From JAKAAZ01 sp963817855 (GTDB lineage Bacteria > Acidobacteriota > Terriglobia > Terriglobales > Acidobacteriaceae), in assembly GCA_963817855.1 (NCBI GenBank), contig CAWFQA010000001.1, positions 2,402,337 to 2,466,336 of the forward strand: DNA of 64,000 nucleotides. Direction: 5' to 3'. Under the pieces are notes generated by a model. The model ran no database searches. It saw only the letters and a list, made by a program, of their open reading frames with translations, and had not been told where the DNA came from. The position numbers and the translations under genes are program-made. Below are positions 35,974-44,964 of the stretch, piece by piece (the stretch's first letter is position 1; the number at the start of each line of letters is the position of its first letter).

Positions 35974-36870
35974 ATGAAACGGATTTTCTCCGTTGCAATT
36001 CTTTTTCTGCTGGCATGCGTCTTGGTCCACGCCCAGACTCCCGTCCCGCTCGATTCGAGTATGACTCCTCCGGCATGTGCTGAACCATCCCTCAGGCGAG
36101 ATTTATCCTACCTGATCGCGTCGGCGCGCGCTCACGTATATCGGCACCGTGGTCATTGCGGTGACGATTGATCAGACAGGTCGCGTCTCGTCAGTGCGCG
36201 TTGTAAGCGGACCCGCCAATGCTGCAGCAGGCTGCGCGTGGATGCCGTACGGCGCAACGCATTCACTCCCGCGATGCTGCATGGCAAGCCCGGTCGCTGT
36301 AAAGATGGACGATCAAAATAGATTTCAATGTGAACTCACAACCCCATGTAGCCAAGGGGTGCGGCAAGTTCATGAAGGCCTTCAGGAAGTGCAAAGAGCA
36401 GGTGAAGAAACCTGGCACGCCTTCGGATCAAGTAGAAACGTGCGGCAACGCAGCCGCAACTCGCAGATGGCCTTCCTGACGATGCGCCAACGTTTGAACC
36501 GATCACGGCCTATGTCCAATACGCCACGGCACTGATTCGCGATGGAAAAGCGGCCGATGCCGTGCCGGTCGGAAACAAAGCCATTGCACTGTCGAAGCAG
36601 CCGCGAAACTCTTCTCACTCTCTGCGCCTCGTATGAGGTGACAGGCGAAGCGTCTGCTCTTTCCGGCAATTTGCAAGGCAGCCGACCAATATCTGAGCCA
36701 GGCGGAGGAATGCCAATCGCACAGAATTGCAGCTGCCCACTACCCCTGCGCTGAAGCAACATGATTCTCAGGTCATGAAGGGACTGCTGCAATTTCATGC
36801 CAAGGTTTTAGCGTCGATGGGAAATCAGAAGGAGGCAGCCTCGAAGTTGAGCCAGGCGGCGAAGCTCTGA
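35974..36870 (+). pseudogene. exported TonB-C/TPR-type protein, many indels
   Basis: An intact signal peptide (MKRIFSVAILFLLACVLVHA) opens the gene. Pieces in different frames then read as one protein. LTYIGTVVIAVTIDQTGRVS leads into GPPMLQQAA, VDAVRRNAFTPAMLHGKPVA and VKMDIKIDFNVNS, a TonB C-terminal-like domain. Helical pieces such as ITAYVQYATALIRDGKAADA and KGLLQFHAKVLASMGNQKEA follow and end at TGA 36868. At least six frame changes are needed between 36.07 and 36.8 kb, too many for a working gene unless the sequence is poor here. It lies between ccmB and the ccmD-like gene. Confidence 0.6.
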
Positions 36871-37041
36871 CTCGCCGCGGCCCGCCGCACCCATTGCCCA
36901 CACGCCGCACCGGCAGCCGACAAACTGACGACAGGCATCCCCAAAGCAATATTTTTTGTAACCGCAATGGCTGGATTGAAAGCTCGTTGGCGTACACTAC
37001 TGTTTCGGCGCTTTCGTGCAATCACGAATCAGGAGTTTCAC

Positions 37042-37143
37042 ATGAATCACCGTCATCTCATCCTGGCGTATCTGGTGACCTGGCTGCTGCAATTGGGATA
37101 TCTCGGCACGGTTCTGGTTGGTTGGCGTCGCCTGCGCGGTTAG
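37042..37143 (+). CDS. ccmD: CcmD-like 33-residue membrane peptide
   Basis: A 33-residue frame with a strong ribosome site (AGGAG six bases before ATG). It reads as one membrane helix with a Tyr/Trp pattern (LILAYLVTWLLQLGYLGTVL) and an Arg-rich end (WRRLRG). Size, single helix and basic tail match CcmD, which holds the heme-handling complex CcmABC together. ccmA and ccmB lie 1.1 kb upstream in the same direction. The match is by pattern and position only. Confidence 0.5.
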   Translation: MNHRHLILAYLVTWLLQLGYLGTVLVGWRRLRG

Positions 37144-37264
37144 CTACCTTCGCCCGAACTGAATAAAGCCGTCTCTGTGCTGAGCCTCCAAAGCTCGCGC
37201 AAAGCCGAAAATATTTCCACTTCCCCCTTATAGTTTTAGAGATAAGAAGACAGGAAGGTTCGCC

Positions 37265-38356
37265 ATGCTGATTGTCATGAAAAAGCAGGCCAGTGCGGAG
37301 GAAATTCGCGCCGTCTGCGACTATATCGAAAGTCTGGGATTTCGCGCGCATCCGATGCCCGGCGCGCTGCGCACTGCCGTAGGAGTCACTGGAAATCAAG
37401 GGGCGATCGGCCAGGATACGTTGGAGGAAATGTCGGGCGTCTCCGAGGTGATTCGAGTCACCAAGCCGTACAAACTGGTCAGCCGCGACGTCAAGGAAGA
37501 AGATACCGTCATTCACTTCCTGGGAACGAACGCCAGTATTGGCGGCAAGAACCTGGCAATTATGGCTGGACCGTGTGCGATTGAAACCCGCGAGCAGGCA
37601 TTTACCGTTGCCGAGCAAGTCGCTGCGGCCGGCGCACAGTTCTTTCGCGGCGGCGCCTACAAGCCGCGCACATCTCCGTATGCATTCCAGGGGCTGGGCG
37701 AAGAAGCGCTGAAGATCATGGCAGAGATTCGCGACACATTCGGCATGCGCATCGTCTCAGAGGCCATGGATCGCGAGTCGCTGGCGCTCATCGAAGAATA
37801 TGCGGACATCATCCAGATTGGCGCACGCAATATGCAGAACTATTCCCTGCTGCGCGAAGTCGGTCGCACCCGCAAGCCCGTGCTGTTGAAGCGCGGTATG
37901 TCGGCGACGCTGGAAGAATTATTGATGGCTGCCGAATACGTTATGAGCGAGGGCAACTATCAAGTAATTTTGTGCGAGCGCGGCGTTCGCACGTTCGTCG
38001 ATCACACTCGCAACACGCTCGACCTCAGCATCGTTCCGGCAGTGCAGCGGCTGAGCCACCTGCCTATTATTGTGGACCCTAGCCACGGCACCGGTAAGCG
38101 CAACAAAGTGGTTCCCATGGCCCGGGCAGCGGTCGCGGTCGGCGCGGACGGCCTGGTGATTGAGGTCCATCATCAGCCGGACAAAGCCCTTTCCGATGGC
38201 GCGCAGTCCATCTATCCGCAGCAGTTCGCGGATATGATGGGAGAGGTTCGTCAGATCGCTCGCGTTCTGCATCGCGATGTTCCCGATGGTATCCGACTCG
38301 AGCAGGAAGCGGCTGGGCTTGCGGCGGCGAATTCACACGCTGCGAAGGCCAGATAG
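37265..38356 (+). CDS. aroF: 3-deoxy-7-phosphoheptulonate synthase
   Basis: This enzyme joins PEP and erythrose-4-phosphate, the first step of the shikimate pathway. The 363-residue protein has an N-terminal regulatory domain of about 70 residues (MLIVMKKQASAEEIRAVCDY) and a catalytic barrel with MAGPCAIETREQAF, FRGGAYKPRTSPYAFQG, LLKRGMSATLEELLMA, ILCERGVRTF and IVDPSHGTGKRN. This is the AroA-beta (Bacillus/Thermotoga) type, usually inhibited through the N-terminal domain. AGGAAGG lies upstream of the ATG. Confidence 0.95.
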   Translation: MLIVMKKQASAEEIRAVCDYIESLGFRAHPMPGALRTAVGVTGNQGAIGQDTLEEMSGVSEVIRVTKPYKLVSRDVKEEDTVIHFLGTNASIGGKNLAIMAGPCAIETREQAFTVAEQVAAAGAQFFRGGAYKPRTSPYAFQGLGEEALKIMAEIRDTFGMRIVSEAMDRESLALIEEYADIIQIGARNMQNYSLLREVGRTRKPVLLKRGMSATLEELLMAAEYVMSEGNYQVILCERGVRTFVDHTRNTLDLSIVPAVQRLSHLPIIVDPSHGTGKRNKVVPMARAAVAVGADGLVIEVHHQPDKALSDGAQSIYPQQFADMMGEVRQIARVLHRDVPDGIRLEQEAAGLAAANSHAAKAR

Positions 38357-38367
38357 CCGGCGATCGG

Positions 38368-39609
38368 ATGACGTTGCCGCCGCACCCACCCAGACATAGC
38401 GCCAGTCGGGCGAGCCTATCATTGGCGCGCTGTCTCGGTTCGCTGATCGTCGCGGCAACGCTATTTTCTCTGGCCGGCTGTCGCTCGCATGAGTTTCCGG
38501 ATTATCCCGCCAACTACCGCGAATACGCCTACATCACCAACGGCGGTAGCAACACGGTCACGGTCCTCGATGTTGTGAATCTTCGCCAGGATCGAGTTAT
38601 TCGCGTCGGCTCCAATCCCACCGGCGTTGCCGTGAATACCAAGCGCAATGAAGTTTACGTCGTGAACACCGGCAGCAATTCCGTCAGCGTGATCGATGCG
38701 GAAAAGAATGCCGTCGTCGCCACCATTCCGGTCCATCAGCGACCCTATTTTGTCTCGGTCAGCGCAGACGGCACGCGTGCCTACGTCGCCAACTCCGGCT
38801 CCAACAATCTTTCTGTCATTGATTTGAAATCGCGTCGCGAAATTGCTGTTGTCGGGGTTGGCGAAGGCCCGGGAGTCGCAGCCGTCACTCCAGATGGAAA
38901 TGCCATCGTGGTCTCGAACCGTGTTGGCAACAGCGTGAGCATTGTCGATGCGAAGACGGAGAAGGTCCGCAGCGTTTGGCCAGGATGTCTGGGCGCGACG
39001 GACGTCGCCATCCTTCCTGACTCCAGCAAGGCATTCGTCGCCTGCTCCGGCGGACATCAGGTGATGGCAATTGCGCTAGCAACGCCGCCACCCGCCTCAT
39101 CTCGCTCGCATCTGTCGACTCGCCAGGTCACTTCCAAGGATGAGTTGCTGGCGATGCTCGATGTCGGCAAAACTCCGCTTCGACTGATCCTAAAACCGGA
39201 TGGTGGTGAAATCTTTGCGGTCAACTACAACGGCGCGTCTCTGTCTGAAATCGACACCAGCACGAATGAAGTGGGCGGGGCGTATATGGTGGGCACCCAT
39301 CCTGTCGCGGGAATCGCGACTGCGGACAACTCGACACTGTATGTCAGCGACTTTGACGCGGACTCGCTGGGTGTCTACAGCATTGACGATGGAGAGCTGA
39401 TGCCGGCTGCACCACGTACTGGCGATGGTCCGGAGACAATGGCATTTTCGAAAGCAGGAAATTTGCTGCTGGTCGTGGATACCCGCTCGGGCGATGTCGC
39501 GGTGATCCGAACTTCAACGAACAGCCTGCTCAACTTGTTTCCGGTCGGCGCAAGACCGAATGACATCGTGGTGAAAGCGTTCCTGGTACCTGCGCATCAC
39601 TCGCTGTAG
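38368..39609 (+). CDS. YVTN/YncE-family beta-propeller lipoprotein
   Basis: A 413-residue protein whose lipobox LFSLAGC places the lipidated Cys at residue 38 after a hydrophobic signal. It then carries repeated YVTN-type blades: AYITNGGSNTVTVLDV, VYVVNTGSNSVSVIDAEKNA, AYVANSGSNNLSVIDLKSRR and more. Such propellers are periplasmic or surface-bound and mostly act as binding scaffolds. It begins 11 bases after aroF, so it may be co-transcribed, though a functional link is not evident. Confidence 0.82.
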   Translation: MTLPPHPPRHSASRASLSLARCLGSLIVAATLFSLAGCRSHEFPDYPANYREYAYITNGGSNTVTVLDVVNLRQDRVIRVGSNPTGVAVNTKRNEVYVVNTGSNSVSVIDAEKNAVVATIPVHQRPYFVSVSADGTRAYVANSGSNNLSVIDLKSRREIAVVGVGEGPGVAAVTPDGNAIVVSNRVGNSVSIVDAKTEKVRSVWPGCLGATDVAILPDSSKAFVACSGGHQVMAIALATPPPASSRSHLSTRQVTSKDELLAMLDVGKTPLRLILKPDGGEIFAVNYNGASLSEIDTSTNEVGGAYMVGTHPVAGIATADNSTLYVSDFDADSLGVYSIDDGELMPAAPRTGDGPETMAFSKAGNLLLVVDTRSGDVAVIRTSTNSLLNLFPVGARPNDIVVKAFLVPAHHSL

Positions 39610-39654
39610 GAATGTGGGAATATCTTAGTCGGGGCAGCCAAGCGGTAAGAAGCG

Positions 39655-41775
39655 CTAGCTTTGTCTGGCCAAAACAATCGTGATGTCGTCGGGCTGTTCT
39701 TCGCCGCCGATCCAGTCTTTCAGCGCCTGCATCAGGTGGCCAGTAATGTCCGGCAGCGGAAGATGCCGGTTGCGGTACACCAGCTCCACCATACGCTCCT
39801 CGCCAAAGTCGCCAAACTCATTTTCCGGCTCCGTCACTCCGTCGCTGTAGGCAATTAGAATGTCGCCGGACTGCAGCAAGACGGCCCCTTCCTCGTAATG
39901 CATGTCGTCGAGCAATCCGACAACCGTTCCTCCGCGATCCAGCCGCAGAACGGAGCCGTCGGGTCGCAACACCAGGGGCGGCAACTGGCCGCCGTTCGAG
40001 TAACGAACCGTGCGCGTTTCGACTTCGTAGTTCGCAAGGAAAAGGGTGGCATACTTTTCCGGCTGGGTGCTGCGATAGAGATGCAGATTCAGAAGCCGCA
40101 TCAAATTTGCCGGGGAGATAAAGAATTCTCCCGATGCGCCGTTCGATCGAGTCGCGTGTGTCAGCTCTGGCTGAGTTCCTGACAGAATCTCATTTCCGCC
40201 CAGACTAAATGCGCGCACCGCTGAGTGCAGGCCGGCCATCAGCAGTGCCGCAGAGATTCCCTTCCCGCTGATGTCCCCCATCGCCATGGAGAGCGAGTGC
40301 TTGCCTAACACCAGAAAGTCATAATAGTCGCCGCTCACCGTGCGGGCCGGTCGGCATAAACCATGTAACTCCAGTCCATCCAGACGCACGTCACAGGAAG
40401 GAAACAAATTGGACTGCACTTCCTGCGCAATCTCCAACTCCCCTTCCATTCGCTCTTTTTCTTTCTGCTCTTCCAGCAATCGCACCAGCGACTCAGACAT
40501 GGTGTTGAATGATCGGCTAAGCGCCGCCAGCTGATCTTGCCTCTTGACCGGAATGCGATAGTCGAGCCGTCCCTGATCGACCTCCCGCGTGGCGTGGTAC
40601 AGATCCGCTACCGATCGCGTGATAGTTCGACTTAGCCGGCCGGCCAGGACGATCGCCAGCAACTCCAGAAACGCGAACACAATTGCCGTCAGGATAAGCG
40701 CCGTCCGAACGCCTCCCCCAATCAGCAGCGACTGCTGAAACAGTCGCTGATACAGCAGCGATGGTCGCGACGTCACTTGCGCAAACACCGTGGTCGGCTC
40801 GCCTGTCGACCATTCTCGCGTTTCCAGCGTGGTCGGAAAGTTGATTTGCAGATCGAAGATGTCATCCCTTTTTGGAAGAACACCCCCGGTAATCTCTCCA
40901 GCGTTTCGCCCGCCATTATCGATGATGGGTCCCAGGCCAGCATTGTCTGTTGGCACGAAATGAACGTTGGGCCATAGCGTCATTGTGCCCAATCCGCTGA
41001 CCAATCGTCCCAGAAACTGGGGATTCAGTCGCAATCCGGTAATCACGAACAAATTATGTGCGCCGACTGGCTCCCTAGTGACTGCGGCGAAATACACCTG
41101 GTGCCCGCTCAGAATCAATCCGTTGAAACTACCGTGAACCCATGCCGGCGGCGTCGCCACGGTCGTAATAACATGCGCCAGAGGCAAATTAAGTTTCTGC
41201 AATTTTCCGTCCAGGTAGACGCCCACTTGCAATCCAGGAATGTTGATAATGTTCCTGGCTTCCGGAGGTACGGCCTGCGGCAATTGTGGCGCGTCCGCGG
41301 CGCGCGTGAGAGCGTTTTGCTGGACAAGCTCCTGCTGAAAATGCAGCGCCAAGGCGTCCGTGTTGGCTGACAATCCAACCAGTTCCGACTGAATTTCAGA
41401 AGTGGCCGCGAAGTTCGCGAATTGTCCGAACAACACGTAGGCCGCAAACGCAGATAGCAATCCGAAAAGGATAACCGGAGTGAGGCCGATCAACGCATAG
41501 GTGACAAAGAGGCGGTTGCGCAGCTTCCACAGCAGGTGCCAGCGGACCCATCGAAACAATCCGGGCAGCGACGCTACGATTCCCACCAGCAAAGCAACCC
41601 ATGGCGAAAGTTGAATATGCTTACCGATTCCCGGAACCAGGCGCAGCAGGAACAGAATCAGCGCGGTGACCAGCGACCAGAATGCGAATCCCCTTTTCTT
41701 TTTACGAACGAATGGGCGATTTAGCATCGCGCGGATACGGTCGTCGATCGATCTCATCCAACGCATCCCAGCCAC
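39655..41775 (-). CDS. membrane-bound PP2C (SpoIIE/RsbU-type) phosphatase with HAMP domain
   Basis: A 706-residue signalling protein. Two or three N-terminal helices frame an outside sensor region of about 250 residues. Another helix leads to a HAMP domain (DLYHATREVDQGRLDYRIPV), a coiled-coil segment (EEQKEKERMEGELEIAQEVQ) and a SpoIIE-type phosphatase domain with GDYYDFLVL, MAMGDISGKGISAALLMA and YSDGVTEPENEFGDFGEE. These aspartates bind the metal ions. Such enzymes dephosphorylate anti-sigma-factor antagonists. No partner kinase is encoded nearby. Confidence 0.9.
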   Translation of the reverse strand: MAGMRWMRSIDDRIRAMLNRPFVRKKKRGFAFWSLVTALILFLLRLVPGIGKHIQLSPWVALLVGIVASLPGLFRWVRWHLLWKLRNRLFVTYALIGLTPVILFGLLSAFAAYVLFGQFANFAATSEIQSELVGLSANTDALALHFQQELVQQNALTRAADAPQLPQAVPPEARNIINIPGLQVGVYLDGKLQKLNLPLAHVITTVATPPAWVHGSFNGLILSGHQVYFAAVTREPVGAHNLFVITGLRLNPQFLGRLVSGLGTMTLWPNVHFVPTDNAGLGPIIDNGGRNAGEITGGVLPKRDDIFDLQINFPTTLETREWSTGEPTTVFAQVTSRPSLLYQRLFQQSLLIGGGVRTALILTAIVFAFLELLAIVLAGRLSRTITRSVADLYHATREVDQGRLDYRIPVKRQDQLAALSRSFNTMSESLVRLLEEQKEKERMEGELEIAQEVQSNLFPSCDVRLDGLELHGLCRPARTVSGDYYDFLVLGKHSLSMAMGDISGKGISAALLMAGLHSAVRAFSLGGNEILSGTQPELTHATRSNGASGEFFISPANLMRLLNLHLYRSTQPEKYATLFLANYEVETRTVRYSNGGQLPPLVLRPDGSVLRLDRGGTVVGLLDDMHYEEGAVLLQSGDILIAYSDGVTEPENEFGDFGEERMVELVYRNRHLPLPDITGHLMQALKDWIGGEEQPDDITIVLARQS

Positions 41776-41855
41776 CTATCGCACCCGAAGATCCATGATG
41801 TTACTTCGAGTGTAACAACCGCGGTGGCTCATGCACGCTATACCCTTTGTAAGGG

Positions 41856-42791
41856 TTATGCAATTGTCAGGTCCCTGGGAGGGGCGGCGGCTTTTGGCGA
41901 TCGCGCATTTTGCTTGCGCGCTTCCGTACGAAGGTATCGATTCGCGGAAAAATGTGCACCCGCGAGCAGAATCAATCCGGAGAGAAAAGCCCAGAGCATC
42001 AGCCCAACCGAAATCGAGAACGGTCCATATACGGACTTAAGGTCGAGCCATGGAAGAACGGTGACGTAGAGCTGTTTGGCTGCCTCCCACAAAACGCCGG
42101 TAATGATCGCGCACGGCAATACCGCCATGACACGAACGCGGCGATTGGGCAGTATCCAATAGATCAGGAAGAAGAGCGCGATGCTGGCGACAATGCCCAG
42201 AGCTCGCAGCATCGTTCGTTCCATGAAGTGAAAGAAGGGGCTACCGGTATGCCCAAAGAAGATCAACTTGAGCAGCATTTCATGAGACGCCGAGACGGCG
42301 ATGGAAAGTAACGCCAGCACACCGACCATGAATGCGAGGCCGAGGGAGATTAGTTGATTTCGCCAGTACGAGCGGTTTTCCTTGACGCCCCAGACCTGGT
42401 TTAGAGCGACCTCCAACGGCAGAAAAACGCCAGTGGACGAGATCAAAAGCATCACCACCGACACCGCCGCTACCTGCTTTTGCGAATAGACCAGATAGAC
42501 CATATTGCGGGTGACAAATTCCTGGCCGGTGGGAAGAAGTACCTGCAGCATTCCGCGAATCACGTTCACCATTTGGGCTGAGTGCAGCAGGCGCGCGATC
42601 GTCAGCATCAGCACGATGAATGGAAACAGAGAGAGAATCGCGTTCGCAGCGACGCTAAACGCGTAGGTGTGAACCGCAGTCCGCGACAAATAGCGCAACA
42701 GCGCCGTCGCCTGAGACTCCTGCGGCTCATGCCACTCGGAGTCCAGTGCAATCGAGTCTGGCGGGATTTGGTGTGACAGTAGTGTCAGCAT
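41856..42791 (-). CDS. YihY/BrkB-family membrane protein
   Basis: The 311-residue protein has six predicted helices and family motifs: AVHTYAFSVAANAILSLFPF, VFLPLEVALNQVWGVKENRS and GALLWEAAKQLY-like GVLWEAAKQLYVTVLPWL, ending in FSISVGLMLWAFLSGLILLA. The exact function of YihY proteins is not settled; despite an old label they are not RNase BN. It lies 80 bases upstream of the phosphatase gene in the same direction. Confidence 0.85.
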   Translation of the reverse strand: MLTLLSHQIPPDSIALDSEWHEPQESQATALLRYLSRTAVHTYAFSVAANAILSLFPFIVLMLTIARLLHSAQMVNVIRGMLQVLLPTGQEFVTRNMVYLVYSQKQVAAVSVVMLLISSTGVFLPLEVALNQVWGVKENRSYWRNQLISLGLAFMVGVLALLSIAVSASHEMLLKLIFFGHTGSPFFHFMERTMLRALGIVASIALFFLIYWILPNRRVRVMAVLPCAIITGVLWEAAKQLYVTVLPWLDLKSVYGPFSISVGLMLWAFLSGLILLAGAHFSANRYLRTEARKQNARSPKAAAPPRDLTIA

Positions 42792-43236
42792 GGGGATGAA
42801 GACATTCCAAATTGGGTGAAATAGCTCTGAAAACGGGCTGGCTACTTTGACTATAGCGTGTCGAATCCCCGGAAATTCGGTGTTTCACGCAGGGGGAACT
42901 TCAATCGCAACTAGCGAATGCTTTGGGAGTGGAGAAGATGGCCGCAATAGAATCAATCGATTGCGAAAAAGATTTTTCTTGCGTTTCTTTGAAATTCCTG
43001 CCATAACAATCCCAGATTCTTCCCAGCCCAAATTCTTCACCATCTGGGTGCGGGAAAGTGTCTGCAACGTCTCGGGAAGGCCTTTTGTACCACTTGGTTA
43101 TACCGCTACATCAGGTTGAACTACGTGCATTTTTGGATCAAGAGCAGGCTCTGTTGTACGTCTCACAGTTTCCGCTGCGATCGCTCCAACCCTCCCATAG
43201 GCGCATGCGAATGTTGATCCATGAAGGGGAAGATTT
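42792..43236. other. intergenic region, no gene seen
   Basis: A 445-base AT-richer interval between the divergent yihY and cold-shock genes. It must hold both promoters and the cold-shock leader, but I see no clear -35/-10 pair, no riboswitch and no convincing small gene. Confidence 0.4.
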
Positions 43237-43455
43237 GTGACTGAACGTGGTGTAGTGAAATGGTTTAATGGTGCCAAGGGCTACGGTTTCATTCAGCGCT
43301 CCACTGGCGAAGACGTATTTGTGCATTTCTCTGCCATTCAGCAGAGTGGTTTCAAGACCCTGAACGAGGGAGATGCGGTCGATTTTGAGTGCCAGCAGGG
43401 TCCGAAGGGCTTGAACGCGCTTAACGTTGTTCGCAATCAGGAACAGAGCGCATAG
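43237..43455 (+). CDS. cold-shock domain protein
   Basis: A 72-residue OB-fold protein with both RNA-binding motifs: RNP1 in GAKGYGFIQRS and RNP2 in DVFVHFSAI, and the opening GVVKWFNGAKGYGFI. These small proteins bind single-stranded RNA and prevent secondary structure. GTG at 43237 follows GGGGAAG. Its last 35 bases overlap the end of queG on the other strand. Confidence 0.95.
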   Translation: MTERGVVKWFNGAKGYGFIQRSTGEDVFVHFSAIQQSGFKTLNEGDAVDFECQQGPKGLNALNVVRNQEQSA

Positions 43456-44719
43456 AGCGATCAGTATCGGCCATTGTCGGTTTCGGTGGATTGCCGGCTG
43501 AGGACTGGGGTTTGCCTTGGCGTTCAACAGAGGCGGCAGTGTTCCGCGGTGGCCTGTCGAGTGCAGCTGCAGCTGAAACGTTGCTCGTTGGGTGTGCCGC
43601 ATTTTCCTGCACCATGGCCACGTTGCGCTGAAAATCCTTGTACTTTGCTCGTTCTATCGGCGAGCCGCGAAACATGCGGCGGTAGTCTGCATCGCCCAGA
43701 TTCGCCAGCCAATCCAGCGGGGGATTTACCAGTTCCGGCCGAGGCTGCAGCTCCGGCCAATCAGTGATGGGCGCGCGTCGGTTCCACGGACAAACCTCCT
43801 GGCAAATGTCGCAGCCGAAGATATTCCTCCCAGTTTTTGCCGCCAATTCGTCAGCGACCAGGCCGCGTTTTTCGATTGTCACATAGGCGATGCAGCGAGA
43901 GGCATCCATTCGATACGGCTCCAACGCCGCCGTCGGGCACGCGTCGATGCAGCGGGTACAATTGCCGCATCGGTCCGGCATCGGCTGCACTCGGTCCTCT
44001 CGTCGAAGTTCAAGCGAAGTCAGAATCACTCCAAGAAAGAACCACGAACCCAGCGACTCGTTGATCAGGCAAGTGTTCTTGCCCTGCCATCCCAACCCAG
44101 CGTACCTTGCATACACACGCTCCACCAGGGGCCCAGTATCGACAAAGCATCGTGATTCAAATTCGCCTAGGCGCTGCTTCAGCTCCGCGCTCAGATGTTC
44201 CAGACGCTCGCGGATCACCGAGTGATAATCGGTGGGCGACAGCTCCCCGGTCGCAGCATCGCCAGTTCCCTGCTCCCCACCGGCGGATCGTTGGCCCGAC
44301 CAAGCGTATCGCGCGATCCAACCGCGATTCTCCTTCGGGCTGGCAGGTTCCACATCGATGGAGTATGGTTGATCGCTGTTGTAATTGACCGCGCAGACAA
44401 TGACCGACCGCACCCATGGAAATGGAACCTGCACTGAAGATCGCAGCAGCCGTCCGTCCGGACCGCGGCGTTTCAAATATTCCATTTCGCCGGCGCGACC
44501 TTCCGCAATCCACGTGTCCAGATACGACAACTCTGAGCCACCTTCGTTGATCTGCGCATCTGCTGCCGTCTCTCCATCGCTTGCGGCCGCATCGCGCAGT
44601 TCAGCCGGAGCCACCCCGGCCAAATGAAATCCTGCGCCTCGTGCGCATTCCTGAACGATTTGCTGCAGCGATGGGATAGGCATGGGGTAGTCAAATTCGG
44701 CCATGAACGCGCCGATCAT
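43421..44719 (-). CDS. queG: epoxyqueuosine reductase
   Basis: QueG reduces epoxyqueuosine to queuosine at position 34 of tRNA, using cobalamin and two 4Fe-4S clusters. The 432-residue protein has SVIVCAVNYNSDQPYS, CFVDTGPLVERVYARYAGLG and GKNTCLINESLGSWFFLG. The ferredoxin-like cysteines are in CGNCTRCIDACPTAA and CDICQEVCPWN. The C-terminal 60 residues are low-complexity and probably not essential. ATG at 44704 is an alternative start. The 3' end overlaps the cold-shock gene by 35 bases, tail to tail. Confidence 0.93.
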   Translation of the reverse strand: MIGAFMAEFDYPMPIPSLQQIVQECARGAGFHLAGVAPAELRDAAASDGETAADAQINEGGSELSYLDTWIAEGRAGEMEYLKRRGPDGRLLRSSVQVPFPWVRSVIVCAVNYNSDQPYSIDVEPASPKENRGWIARYAWSGQRSAGGEQGTGDAATGELSPTDYHSVIRERLEHLSAELKQRLGEFESRCFVDTGPLVERVYARYAGLGWQGKNTCLINESLGSWFFLGVILTSLELRREDRVQPMPDRCGNCTRCIDACPTAALEPYRMDASRCIAYVTIEKRGLVADELAAKTGRNIFGCDICQEVCPWNRRAPITDWPELQPRPELVNPPLDWLANLGDADYRRMFRGSPIERAKYKDFQRNVAMVQENAAHPTSNVSAAAALDRPPRNTAASVERQGKPQSSAGNPPKPTMADTDRSMRSVPDCEQR

Positions 44720-44964
44720 TTGAGTGTATCGAAGCTAGACCGACGGCTGACACTCTCCCTTCAATCTGCAAAATTCGGCGAGAAATGATGACAAAGGAAA
44801 GTTACGAATCAGATCTATTTCTTGGATATACTGGGTTGCAAGTCTAAGTTCGATCTTGCCCGCATATCCGCCGGTCGAGTTGCGCAAGGTGCGAGTTGGC
44901 CGCCCCAGGGCTCGCCTGTGAGCTGGCCGCAGAGAATCCATTCGCTGGCTGAAAGTGTGACTGA

